DNA from: Mycolicibacterium fortuitum subsp. fortuitum
Lineage (GTDB): Bacteria; Actinomycetota; Actinomycetes; Mycobacteriales; Mycobacteriaceae
NCBI RefSeq assembly: GCF_022179545.1
Contig: NZ_AP025518.1
Span: 4,278,001 to 4,342,000, forward strand
Length of the DNA stretch: 64,000 nt
Reading direction: 5' to 3'
Shown here: positions 44,648 to 53,739 of the stretch, one piece after another
Numbering within the stretch: the stretch's first letter is position 1
Layout of the letters: each line of letters starts with the position of its first letter
Program-made: the position numbers and the translations under genes
The notes under the pieces: model-generated
The model's database searches: none
The model's input: the letters and a program-made list of their open reading frames with translations, nothing else
Told to the model about the DNA's origin: nothing

Positions 44648-45526
44648 CTAGCGGCCAGGTCCGTTGGGCCACTTCAGGAGTGAACCGCCGTCGACACGGA
44701 TCTGCTGTCCGGTGATGTAGCGGCTGTCATCACTGGCCAGGAACACCCCGAGGTTGGCCATGTCCTCGGGTTCGATGTACGGGATCGGCATCGCCTGGAA
44801 GATCGTGAACAACGGCTCGGCATCCTCGCGGGTGGCCTTCTTGCCCTCGGCGGTGAGATCGGGCCGGAACATCGAATACATGCCGTCGTTCTGCAGCAGG
44901 TGGGTGTTGCAGTTGGTCGGGTGAATCGCGTTGACCCGGATCATCTTCGGGGCCAGGTGCAGGCTCATCTCTTCGACATACTCGATGATGACGCGCTTGC
45001 TCCACCCATAGCCCGCGCCGCCCGGACCCATGTTGGGGTTGTCGGTGGTGCCCCGGATCATGCCGGCGGTGGAACCGGTGACGATGATCGACGAACCGTC
45101 GGGCAGGTGTGGGACGGTAACGGCGACGGTGTTCATCACACCGACCAGGTCGACGTCGGAGGCATCGACGAACTGCATCGGATCCGGCGTCCCCATGGCC
45201 ATCGGCAGGATGCCGGCGTTGGCGACCACGATGTCGATCTTGCCGAGGTCGGCGATGCCCGCCTCGACCGCGTCGCGCAGTTCGTGGCGCTCCCGGACGT
45301 CGGCGACCCGGGCGACGATGCGACGGCCGAGTTCCTTGACGGCCCTTTCGGTTTCGGCCAGGTCGTCGGCGGTGGCCAGCGGGTACGGGTTTGACGGGAT
45401 GTCGCGACAGATGTCGACGGCGATGATGTCGGCTCCTTCGCGGGCCATCGCGAGCGCATGCGCTCGCCCCTGCCCGCGGGCGGCACCGGTGATGAAAGCA
45501 ACCTTGCCATCGAGCTTTCCGGTCAT
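44648..45526 (-). CDS. Mycofactocin-coupled SDR family oxidoreductase
   Basis: 292 aa. TGAARGQGRAHA motif, the long insertion after VDIC (RDIPSNPYPLATADDLAET), YGWSK catalytic pair, C-terminal RYITGQQIRVDGG. Close paralogue of 40545-41405, with the same NPTNCNTHLL-like segment. Lies between the 38-aa peptide and a P450. Confidence 0.9.
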   Translation of the reverse strand: MTGKLDGKVAFITGAARGQGRAHALAMAREGADIIAVDICRDIPSNPYPLATADDLAETERAVKELGRRIVARVADVRERHELRDAVEAGIADLGKIDIVVANAGILPMAMGTPDPMQFVDASDVDLVGVMNTVAVTVPHLPDGSSIIVTGSTAGMIRGTTDNPNMGPGGAGYGWSKRVIIEYVEEMSLHLAPKMIRVNAIHPTNCNTHLLQNDGMYSMFRPDLTAEGKKATREDAEPLFTIFQAMPIPYIEPEDMANLGVFLASDDSRYITGQQIRVDGGSLLKWPNGPGR

Positions 45527-45551
45527 GTGTGCTCCTATTTCTGCTGGCCGG

Positions 45552-46820
45552 TCAGGCGGCGGGTTTGAATTCGATGTGAAGCTCGCTGAGCCCTCGCATG
45601 ATGAACGTCGGCTCGTAGGTGTATCGCCGGTCCTCGGCCGGTCCGTGGTGCTCGGTGGAGATCGTGATGTCGGACATCCGGTCCAAGATCCGGTTCAGCG
45701 AGATCCGCCCTTCCGCGCGTGCCAGTGGCGCGCCCGGGCAGGAATGCACACCCCGGATGAACGCGATCTGTTCGCGCACGTTCGTACGATCGGGCTGAAA
45801 GGTATTGGGGTCTGCGAACTTACGTTCGTCACGGTTGCACGCCCCGGGCAGCACCATCACCGTCGACCCGGCAGGAACCGCGACGTCACCGATGCTGGTG
45901 GTCTTGCTGGCCATCCGGAAATGCGATTTGACCGGGCTCTCCAGCCGTAGCGTCTCTTCGAGGAACGACGGAATCCGGCCGCGATCGTCGCGCAGCATCG
46001 TCTCGAATCCCGGGTTGTCGGCGATGAATCGGACCGCCGAGCTGACCAGTTTCGTCGTGGTCTCCGTACCCGCCGCGAACAGGAACGTCGACAGGTTCAT
46101 GACGTCCTCGATGTCGGGCGTCGAGCCGTCTTCGTACTTGGCCAGGGCGAGCTCGGTCAGCACGTCCTCGCGCGGTGAGCGCCTGCGGTCCTCGATGTAG
46201 GCGTAGAACTTGTCATTGAGCCACTGGAGAGGATTGTGGGTCGTCGGCGCTTCCTTACCGAGCTCGCCGACGGTCTCCAGCGCGAACGCCGCCTTGAACT
46301 CCTCGTGATCCTCACCCGGAACGCCCAGGAGATCGGCAATGACCAAGAGGGAGAACGGCTTGGCGTAATCGGCGAGGAACTCGGCTGAGCCGCGGTCGAC
46401 GAAGGTGTCGAGTTGCTGATCTGCCAGCCGCCACATGAAGTCCTCGTTCTCCTTGAGGCGCTTGGGCGTGATCAGCTTGTTCATCAGACCGCGTGTGCGG
46501 GTGTGAAGCGGAGGATCCTGTGAGGTGATGTGCTCGCCCATCGGGACTGCGAGCCGGTGCTCCTCGATCAAGTCGGTGACGTCATCGCACTCGCCCGGCG
46601 CGATCGGCATCCCCGAGAACGGCCCCGCCACCGATACGCACGACGAGAACGCCGGGTCCCTGTAGACGGCGAGCGCCTCGTCATAGCCCGTCACTGCCAA
46701 GACGTTGAACGGAGTGGCATGCGCGACAGGACACTTGGACCGCAGATGATCGAAGTAGGGGTACGGGTCGGGCACCAGCGTCGGGTCGGTGAAGAAATCC
46801 ACTGTCTCGAAGTCGGCCAC
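45552..46820 (-). CDS. Cytochrome P450
   Basis: 422 aa. I-helix FAAGTETTT, heme-Cys FIRGVHSCPGA (Cys ~361). Closest in the window to the P450 at 23027-24322. GTG 46820 is used, with GGAG six bases upstream and 1 bp after the upstream P450 stop. Confidence 0.92.
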   Translation of the reverse strand: MADFETVDFFTDPTLVPDPYPYFDHLRSKCPVAHATPFNVLAVTGYDEALAVYRDPAFSSCVSVAGPFSGMPIAPGECDDVTDLIEEHRLAVPMGEHITSQDPPLHTRTRGLMNKLITPKRLKENEDFMWRLADQQLDTFVDRGSAEFLADYAKPFSLLVIADLLGVPGEDHEEFKAAFALETVGELGKEAPTTHNPLQWLNDKFYAYIEDRRRSPREDVLTELALAKYEDGSTPDIEDVMNLSTFLFAAGTETTTKLVSSAVRFIADNPGFETMLRDDRGRIPSFLEETLRLESPVKSHFRMASKTTSIGDVAVPAGSTVMVLPGACNRDERKFADPNTFQPDRTNVREQIAFIRGVHSCPGAPLARAEGRISLNRILDRMSDITISTEHHGPAEDRRYTYEPTFIMRGLSELHIEFKPAA

Positions 46821-46821
46821 T

Positions 46822-48042
46822 TCACGCTCCTGCCGGGTCGAAGAGGACGGGCAGCGAAGTCGGCGAACGGAAGACCTGTCCTCGGATGTGCGGGTCGCCT
46901 CCGTCCGGGTCCAGCCGTAGGTTCGGTAGTCGATCCAGTAGAAGATTGACGGCCGTGCGCATTTCCAGACGCGCCAGATGCATGCCCAGGCACACGTGCA
47001 CACCGTGACCCCAACCGAGGTTGCCCTTTGCGGTGCGGAAGATGTCGAATTGGTCGGGGTTCTCCCACCGATCTTCCTGCCGATTCGCCGAGCCGAGCAT
47101 CGGCATCACCGAACAGCCTGCGGGGATGTGTACTCCGCCGAGTACGGTGTCGCAGGTGGCGGTCCGGGTGATGGTCAGCAGCGGCGGATTCCAGCGCACC
47201 GCTTCCTCGATGGCCTGTGCCAGGAGTGACCGGTCTTCCCGCACTGCGTCCAGTTGCGTTGTGTCCGAGAGTAATCCGAACAGAAGATTGCCCAGTGACC
47301 GGTAGGTGGTTTCCACGCCGGCAGGGAGCAACAGTCGGAGGAACGAGAAGATCTCCTCGTCGGTGAGCTTCTCGCCGTCGATCTCGGCCTCGGCGAGCAG
47401 GCTGATCATGTCGTCCTTCGGCTCGGCCCGGCGGGCCTGAAGGATCGGGGCGAAGTACTCGCACAGCGCCGCTGACGCCGCCAGTCCGCGTTCGGGATTC
47501 ATGATCCAACTCAGCAGCGAGATGGACCAGCGCTGGAACTGGGGGTAGTCCTTTTCCGGCAGTCCCAGCAAGCCCGCGATGATCCGGCTCGGATAGTCGA
47601 ATGTGAATGCTTTCACCAGGTCGACCTTGCCGTCGGATGCGAACTTGTCGATGAGCTCGTTTGCGACGCGGCCCACCAGCTCGTCTTCCCAACGCGCCAA
47701 GGCCTTTTGCGAGAACGCCTTCGACACCAACGACCGCAGCCGGCCGTGCACCGGTTCGTCCATGCCCAGCATCACGCGCTCGCCGAGCACCGGGCCGAAT
47801 GCTGCGATGACGCCCGACGACGAGAACGTCAGGTTGTCGCGCAGCATCTGCTGGGCATCCTCGTAGCGGTAGACAATAAATACCGGTAGACCGGCCTCAC
47901 CCGGCATCGCCGACATGTCGATCCGCTGAATTGGCTCCTCACGCCGAAGCCGGGCCAGCTCGGGGAACGGATCCCGGACGTCTCCCGATACGGCGTCGTC
48001 GAACGAGCCGAAGTCCTCCAGGTCGTCAAATAATTGCGACAA
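46822..48042 (-). CDS. Cytochrome P450
   Basis: 406 aa. I-helix PAGVETTYR, heme-Cys WGHGVHVCLGM (Cys ~351) with Trp in place of the usual Phe at the first motif position. Different subfamily from its neighbour. Its stop is one base from the next P450 start, so the two are expressed in fixed ratio. Confidence 0.92.
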   Translation of the reverse strand: MSQLFDDLEDFGSFDDAVSGDVRDPFPELARLRREEPIQRIDMSAMPGEAGLPVFIVYRYEDAQQMLRDNLTFSSSGVIAAFGPVLGERVMLGMDEPVHGRLRSLVSKAFSQKALARWEDELVGRVANELIDKFASDGKVDLVKAFTFDYPSRIIAGLLGLPEKDYPQFQRWSISLLSWIMNPERGLAASAALCEYFAPILQARRAEPKDDMISLLAEAEIDGEKLTDEEIFSFLRLLLPAGVETTYRSLGNLLFGLLSDTTQLDAVREDRSLLAQAIEEAVRWNPPLLTITRTATCDTVLGGVHIPAGCSVMPMLGSANRQEDRWENPDQFDIFRTAKGNLGWGHGVHVCLGMHLARLEMRTAVNLLLDRLPNLRLDPDGGDPHIRGQVFRSPTSLPVLFDPAGA

Positions 48043-48054
48043 AGTGCTCTCCTC

Positions 48055-49533
48055 CTAGCCGGCCGGGTAGGCGACGGACTTGATCTCGGTGTACTGCTCG
48101 AATCCCGCGATACCGTTCTGGCGTCCCACGCCGCTGTTCTTGTAGCCGCCGAACGGTGTGTCTGCGCCATAACCCGCGGTGCCGTTGAGCCCGATGAACC
48201 CGGCCCGCAGGCGGCGTGCGACGGCGAGCGAGCGGTCCAGCGAGCTCGACATCACGTTGCCGGCGAGTCCGTAAGGGCTGTCGTTGGCGATCCGGACGGC
48301 GTCGTCTTCGTCCTCGTAGGGGATGACGACCAATACCGGACCGAAGATCTCCTCCTGCGCGATCGTCATCGAGTTGTCCACATCGGTGAAAAGTGTTGGT
48401 TTGACCCAGAATCCCTTGTCGAACTGCTCGGGCGCCTCGGTGCTGCCCACCAGCATCGTGGCGCCTTCCTCGACGCCTTTCCTGATGTAGCCCAAGATGC
48501 GTGACTGCTGCTTGGCCGAGATGACCGGACCGCAGAGGGTTCCGGGATCCTGCGGATCACCGGGGGCGATGTTCTCGTAGATGGCCTTGAGGATCGCGAC
48601 GCCTTCGTTGTAACGCGAACGCGGCAACAGCATTCGGGTAGGCGCGGCGCAGCCCTGCCCGGCGTGCATCAACGGGCCGATTCCGATCAAACATGCGGAG
48701 TTGAACGCTGTGTCATCCAAGTCCTCCAACACGATCGTCGCGGACTTGCCCCCGAGCTCGAGGAACAGCCGCTTCATCGTCGCGGCACCCTTTTCCATGA
48801 TCCGCTTGCCCACCGCCGTGGAGCCGGTGAACGAGATCATGTCGACCTTGGGTGACAGGGTCAGTTCTTCGCCGACGAGGTGGTCCGATGCCGTCACGAC
48901 ATTCACCACACCCGCCGGGATATCGGTGTTCTCGGCGATGAGCCGGCCGAGCCGGGTCGCGTTGAACGGCGTGTCGGGTGCGGGCTTGAGCACCACGGTG
49001 TTTCCCGTCGCCAACGCCTGCCCGAGCTTGTTGATCGTGACCTCGAACGGGAAGTTCCACGGCGTGATCGCGCCGACCACGCCCACGGACTCATGCCACA
49101 CCTTGCGGGTGGTGTTGACGCCGGTGACCGAGACGACGGTGTCGCCGAGATCCGTCTCCCAGGGGAATGCCTCGATGAGCCTGGCCGGGTACTTGAGACC
49201 GTCGGCGAGTGGAGCGTCCAGTTGTGGGCCGTGCGTGACGGCGCGTGGGGCACCGGCCTCGGCGATGAGTTCCTCGCGCAACTCCTCCAATTCGCCCTCG
49301 ATCGCCTCGTGCAGTTGTTCGAGGCACCGCTTTCGGAGTTGATGGTCGGTGGACCAGCCGGTCTCGTCGAATGATCGACGGGCGGCATCGATGGCCCGCC
49401 TCATGTCGGCCTTCGAGGCGTTCGAGACCTCGCCGAGGGCCTGTTCGTTCGCCGGGTTGATGTTGGCGAAGGTGCCGGCCTCACCGTCGACGAGCTTGCC
49501 GTCGATCAACATTCGCGTCTCGAAGTCAGCCAT
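48055..49533 (-). CDS. Aldehyde dehydrogenase
   Basis: 492 aa. FTGSTAVGKRI cofactor motif, Glu in LELGGKS, nucleophile Cys in HAGQGCAAP, EEIFGPVL. Same length as 38058-39536 but clearly divergent. It overlaps the upstream SDR by 8 bp. Confidence 0.92.
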   Translation of the reverse strand: MADFETRMLIDGKLVDGEAGTFANINPANEQALGEVSNASKADMRRAIDAARRSFDETGWSTDHQLRKRCLEQLHEAIEGELEELREELIAEAGAPRAVTHGPQLDAPLADGLKYPARLIEAFPWETDLGDTVVSVTGVNTTRKVWHESVGVVGAITPWNFPFEVTINKLGQALATGNTVVLKPAPDTPFNATRLGRLIAENTDIPAGVVNVVTASDHLVGEELTLSPKVDMISFTGSTAVGKRIMEKGAATMKRLFLELGGKSATIVLEDLDDTAFNSACLIGIGPLMHAGQGCAAPTRMLLPRSRYNEGVAILKAIYENIAPGDPQDPGTLCGPVISAKQQSRILGYIRKGVEEGATMLVGSTEAPEQFDKGFWVKPTLFTDVDNSMTIAQEEIFGPVLVVIPYEDEDDAVRIANDSPYGLAGNVMSSSLDRSLAVARRLRAGFIGLNGTAGYGADTPFGGYKNSGVGRQNGIAGFEQYTEIKSVAYPAG

Positions 49534-50416
49534 GGTCTGCGCCTTCCCCTCGGAGTGCGCCGAACCGCGGGATGCCCATCATCAGCCGGGTCATCTGGTG
49601 CAGGCCGGCCGCGGGCAACAAGCGGTTGGCGATCAACAACATTCGCGCATCCGGCCCGACTGCTGTCTTGACGAACGGCTTCGTACTGCCGAGTGCCTTC
49701 ACCAGCCCCGCCGCGAATTGCTCAGGCGGTCGGGCCGCACGCTTCATCATGGCCCGCCCCCGTCTGTCCATGGTGCTGTGGTGGCGGGCGTACGGTCCGT
49801 CCAGGTCACGCACGTCTGTCGTGCCCGCATCGGTGATGATCTCCGTGTCATAGGTTCCGGTGACCAGGATGGAGACGCCGATCCCGAACGGCGCGACCTC
49901 CCCGGCCATCGACTCGCCCCACCGTTCCAGCGCCCCCTTGACCGCCGAATACGGTGCTGTTGCAGGCATTCCACGCACACCGGCGGCACTGGAGATCAGC
50001 ACGATGCGACCCCGCCCGGCCCTCCGCATGGACGGCAGAAGGGCCTTGGTGAGCGCCACCGGGCCGAAGACGTTGGTCGCGAACATGCGTTCCCACAGAT
50101 CCGGCGGCGTCTCCTCGACCATCCCGGCCGCCGAGATCCCCGCGTTGTGCACCACCGCATGCGGCGCGCCGACGATTTCCTCGATGGACTTGGCCGCCGC
50201 GGCAATCGACTCCGCGTCCGTCAGATCGAGTTGGACACCGATCAGCCTGTCATCGTCGTCGCCAGTTCCCGTTGCCTGGCGCAGCAACGCCATCCCCGTG
50301 TCCGGTGAGCGCATCGCAGCGATCACGCGCCACCCCTCGCGATAAAGGCGCGTGGCCGATGCGAAGCCGAGTCCGCGGGAGGCCCCGGTGATGACGACAC
50401 TGCGAGGCTCACCCAT
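49526..50416 (-). CDS. Short-chain dehydrogenase/reductase
   Basis: 296 aa. TGASRGLG, HNAGIS, Ser in LISSAAG, YSAVK. The C-terminal part (RMLLIANRLLPAAGLHQMTRL) resembles retinol-dehydrogenase-like SDRs acting on lipid-like alcohols. It overlaps the AveC-like gene start by 8 bp. Confidence 0.9.
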   Translation of the reverse strand: MGEPRSVVITGASRGLGFASATRLYREGWRVIAAMRSPDTGMALLRQATGTGDDDDRLIGVQLDLTDAESIAAAAKSIEEIVGAPHAVVHNAGISAAGMVEETPPDLWERMFATNVFGPVALTKALLPSMRRAGRGRIVLISSAAGVRGMPATAPYSAVKGALERWGESMAGEVAPFGIGVSILVTGTYDTEIITDAGTTDVRDLDGPYARHHSTMDRRGRAMMKRAARPPEQFAAGLVKALGSTKPFVKTAVGPDARMLLIANRLLPAAGLHQMTRLMMGIPRFGALRGEGADHG

Positions 50417-51539
50417 TCTGGTTCTCCGATGCGCACCGATTGCTCTTCGAACCCAGCGCGACGTCGGGGTTGCGAGACGGGCCCTGTTGCCAGGTGGACC
50501 ACTTGCCTACCGAGTACGGTCCCTCGGCTCCGTTCGCCCGGTAATAGCCTTGCGGGTCATAGATCTTGGCTTCGGGGAAGGGCCACGGGCAGGCGACGGA
50601 GGTCGCCGCGCCGCTCGCCTTGATGACCCAGAACCATCCGCCGTAGGCGAAGTACGACACATTGATGATCGCGAACATCACCAGGAACGTGCCGAGGACC
50701 GGCTTGCTCGGGAAGAGCTTCGCCTTCGCCGCGAGCTTCTCCGCCACCGACTTTCCGGTGTCGTCGCGATAGACGAGGATGGCCGCCGGAATCATCACGA
50801 AGGTCACCGAGAGCGATTCCCAGATCAGCGGGAACTGGAAGGTGCTGCCGGGGAACAACGTTCCGAACGGGATCGCCTGCGAGTAGATGTACAGCCCGGT
50901 TCGGACCAGGCTGACCTCCAGGATGGCATCGAAGATGAAGCCGATGACCAAAACCAGTGCACCCAAACTGATCAGGGGGTGTCGGCTGACGAACGCCTCC
51001 GGGCCGCGCTTGGCCTGCAGCTTGCGCAGGATCCAGATCCCCGGGAAGTACGGCCCGAAGTAGAACAACACGTAGCCGAAGACGATGAACGGTTCCACCG
51101 TCGGCGACATCATGATCAGGTACCAGTTCTCTGGCCAGTGCAGCAGCATCGGGTTGTACACCGCGTAAGGCGACCAGTTCATGATCGGGTCCTGCCAGAC
51201 GATCAGCGTCGTGCACAGAACCATGAGCAGCACCGGGCTGCCGGGGTTTTTCCGCCAGCCGACGATGAACATGGTGGTGAACACCACGACGATGATCACG
51301 GCGCCCACCTGCGGGATGATCTGCCAGTGATCGAACGCGGTCAGGAATCCGACGGGACGTGGCCGCCCCTCAACGTTCAGGTTGGCCACCCGCGGGTCGA
51401 CGTCCGTGCGACCGACCGCGACGAACAAGCCGAGAAAGCCGAGCCAAGCAAGCAGGGCGATCACCCGGCCCCAGTTCGGTCCCTTGCGCGACGGACGAGC
51501 GGCCTTCGTCTCGGTCGCTACGGATTCTTTGGTGGTCAT
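50409..51539 (-). CDS. AveC-like (spirocyclase family) membrane protein, long form
   Basis: 376 aa, about seven helices with a C-terminal soluble tail. AveC-family features: FDHWQIIPQVGAVIIVV, VWQDPIMNWSPYAVYNP, HWPENWYLIMMSPTVEPF, LYIYSQAIPFGTLFPGS. ATG 51539 lies one base after the solute-binding protein stop. Second AveC-like gene in the same operon; the two differ in length. Confidence 0.7.
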   Translation of the reverse strand: MTTKESVATETKAARPSRKGPNWGRVIALLAWLGFLGLFVAVGRTDVDPRVANLNVEGRPRPVGFLTAFDHWQIIPQVGAVIIVVVFTTMFIVGWRKNPGSPVLLMVLCTTLIVWQDPIMNWSPYAVYNPMLLHWPENWYLIMMSPTVEPFIVFGYVLFYFGPYFPGIWILRKLQAKRGPEAFVSRHPLISLGALVLVIGFIFDAILEVSLVRTGLYIYSQAIPFGTLFPGSTFQFPLIWESLSVTFVMIPAAILVYRDDTGKSVAEKLAAKAKLFPSKPVLGTFLVMFAIINVSYFAYGGWFWVIKASGAATSVACPWPFPEAKIYDPQGYYRANGAEGPYSVGKWSTWQQGPSRNPDVALGSKSNRCASENQNG

Positions 51540-51540
51540 G

Positions 51541-52656
51541 TCAGGCCTCCCCGAAACGATCGACCAGGTGCGAGTTGACGCCGTCCGAATCCAGCGTCCG
51601 GGCCACCAGGTAGCCCGATCCCATCCATGCCCGCCGTGTCCACTTCCCCAGGGACACGCGGGTTCCGGGTGCACCGGAGGCGGCCGGCATCATCTTCACG
51701 CGCTCGAGTGCTTCTTTGACCCCGCGCGGGCTCAGCGGGTGGGCATCACTGAAGGCCCGCACCAACGTGGCAGCGACGTCGTGATTGACCACCGTGACGC
51801 AGTACTCGGGACGACTTCCGTTGTACCGCTGGGCATATCGGTCAAGCCAGTCCTGTCCGACCGAGTTCGCCTCGTCGTACTGATCGACTCCGACCCAGCC
51901 CAGAAACGCGTTCCACATGATCGGGTTGACCCAGGCGTTCTGGAATGCGGTGGTGGTGAACCGCGGTGGATCCCAGTTGACGGCCTCGAGCGCCGGGTTG
52001 ATGAAGACGATGCCGAAACCGAAACCGAGATGCACGATCGCCTCGGCCTTCGCTTCGTGCAGCGTACTCACCGCGGCATTGATGTCCTGGGCGGTCTGCG
52101 CGATCGCGGCTTCGGCGACTATCCGAATACCCTTGCGGGCACATGCAGTTCGTAGGTTCTTCAGATAGCTGTCCCCGATGAGGCTCTGTTCGACCAGTAC
52201 GCCGATGTCGGTCAGGCCCCGCTTGGAGACCAGGTCCGCCAGGAAGATGGGTTCGTCGGTCATCGATCCCTGTGGGAACGCGAACGTCCACTCCCCGAGC
52301 CAGTCGTCAGTTCCCGTGACGCTGATCGCCGGCACCTTGAAGCGCTCCTCGATCGCTTCCCGCAGCGGCACGCAGTTGTCGGTGATGTTCGGTCCGAACA
52401 CCACCAGGCAACCCTCGTCGACGAGCTCGCCATAGGCGTCGATGACCGCCTTGACCGAACCCTTGGGCAGCCCTTCCACCTCGCGGTAGATCATCTGCAC
52501 GGGGCGATCCATCAACCCTTGCTCGACGGCCTCCTCGAACACCAGGTCAAACGTCTGGGTGAACGAGGCCATCAGTTCTTCAGGGAAGCCCGGCGGCAAG
52601 GTGAAGTCCATCAGATAGCCGACCTTGATGGGCTGCGCTGTGCTCTCGTACGACAT
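51541..52656 (-). CDS. Branched-chain-amino-acid-type solute-binding protein without signal peptide
   Basis: 371 aa, Peripla_BP_6 (Leu/Ile/Val-binding) fold from the first residues: IKVGYLMDFTLPPG, CLVVFGPNITDN, and GVLVEQSLIGDSYL. Starting at ATG 52656, only about nine residues (SYESTAQP) precede the fold: no signal peptide or lipobox, and no ABC permease or ATPase nearby. It may be a cytosolic ligand sensor or carrier. First gene of the nine-gene operon. Confidence 0.82.
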   Translation of the reverse strand: MSYESTAQPIKVGYLMDFTLPPGFPEELMASFTQTFDLVFEEAVEQGLMDRPVQMIYREVEGLPKGSVKAVIDAYGELVDEGCLVVFGPNITDNCVPLREAIEERFKVPAISVTGTDDWLGEWTFAFPQGSMTDEPIFLADLVSKRGLTDIGVLVEQSLIGDSYLKNLRTACARKGIRIVAEAAIAQTAQDINAAVSTLHEAKAEAIVHLGFGFGIVFINPALEAVNWDPPRFTTTAFQNAWVNPIMWNAFLGWVGVDQYDEANSVGQDWLDRYAQRYNGSRPEYCVTVVNHDVAATLVRAFSDAHPLSPRGVKEALERVKMMPAASGAPGTRVSLGKWTRRAWMGSGYLVARTLDSDGVNSHLVDRFGEA

Positions 52657-52702
52657 CTGACCTCCATGGTTCGGCGTTCATCGTGGGAGCGCCACGGGCC
52701 GA

Positions 52703-52730
52703 CCTAATATTTGTTCTGACACTAATTAGG
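52703..52730. promoter_or_regulatory. GGTC-type operator B1, before the nine-gene operon
   Basis: Minus-strand AACAAATATTAGGTC lies 50 bp upstream of the solute-binding protein start; CCTAAT (52703-52708) and ATTAGG (52725-52730) flank it as an inverted pair. Confidence 0.55.
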
Positions 52731-52743
52731 GGTGCCTGCACCG

Positions 52744-53592
52744 TCAATCACCCGGCGCGGATCCGCCCAGGTAGACGTCGATCATCTCGTGAAGACCGCG
52801 GCCCACCGCGACGTCGTCGGTCAAGGGCCCGGCGATCGCCACCCTGGCCGCCAGCGCGACCGGCAACCCCTCGGCGATGAGCCGGCCAGCTGCGATCAAC
52901 ACGCGGGTCGATGCGACTTCGCGCAACCCTCCGGTCTCCAGTCGCCGGATGGCCTGCCCGAACCGCACCAACTCCACGGCCGTGGAATGATCCACGCCCG
53001 CCTCGTGGGCAATGATCCCCTCTTCGACATCGGGAGCCGGAAACCCGAACTCGATGGCCACCATCCGCTGGCGCGTCGAGTCCTTGAGATCTTTCAGAAC
53101 GCTTTGATAGCCCGGGTTGTAGGACATGACCAGGCCGAAACCCGGTGCGGCGTCCAAGGTGACGCCGAGACGCTCGATGGGCAACTGCCGCCGGTAGTCG
53201 GACAGCGGATGCAACACCACGGTGGTGTCCTGCCGGGCTTCGACCACCTCGTCGAGGTAGCAGATGGCACCCTCCCGCACCGCCCGGGTCAGCGGCCCGT
53301 CCACCCAGACCGTCTCGTCACCGCGCAGCAGATACCGGCCGACCAGGTCGGCGGTGGTCAGGTCGTCGTGGCAGGCGACGGTGATCAACGGACGCCCGAG
53401 GTCATGGGCCATCGCCTCGACGAAACGCGTCTTGCCGCACCCCGTCGGTCCCTTCAACACCAGCGACAGCCCCTGACGGTAGGCCGCCTTGAACACGACT
53501 TCCTCGTCACCGACCGGCTGATAGTAGGGACGCGCACTGAGAGCCTGTGAACTGGCGCCGTTCTGGTGAGCGAGTCCGGACTCGTTGGCCAT
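52744..53592 (-). CDS. NorQ/CbbQ-type AAA+ ATPase (MoxR group)
   Basis: 282 aa. Walker A GPTGCGKT (residue ~45), Walker B AICYLDEV, sensor region MSYNPGY. CbbQ/NorQ proteins work with a VWA partner (CbbO/NorD) to insert cofactors or activate metalloenzymes. The partner gene is next upstream (53740). ATG 53592 is used (GAAAGG seven bases before). No nitric oxide reductase or Rubisco is present. Confidence 0.88.
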   Translation of the reverse strand: MANESGLAHQNGASSQALSARPYYQPVGDEEVVFKAAYRQGLSLVLKGPTGCGKTRFVEAMAHDLGRPLITVACHDDLTTADLVGRYLLRGDETVWVDGPLTRAVREGAICYLDEVVEARQDTTVVLHPLSDYRRQLPIERLGVTLDAAPGFGLVMSYNPGYQSVLKDLKDSTRQRMVAIEFGFPAPDVEEGIIAHEAGVDHSTAVELVRFGQAIRRLETGGLREVASTRVLIAAGRLIAEGLPVALAARVAIAGPLTDDVAVGRGLHEMIDVYLGGSAPGD

Positions 53593-53645
53593 CAACACAC
53601 CTTTCGTCGTATCCGCGACACTGCGGTACCGAGCGAGCCTAGCTC

Positions 53646-53663
53646 GGAACAGATGTTTGTTTC
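53646..53663. promoter_or_regulatory. GGTC-type operator B2 (degenerate), before norQ-like gene
   Basis: GGAACA-N6-TGTTTC, an imperfect palindrome. Its minus strand reads ACAAACATCTGTTCC, matching the ATCTGTTCC half of B3. It lies about 55-70 bp upstream of the ATPase start. Confidence 0.4.
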
Positions 53664-53739
53664 AAGCATCGAATGCCGTGCCGATGCGGAGGTGTTGGAA
53701 AGTCCAATGACATTCCCGCACTTGACATCACCATCTCGG

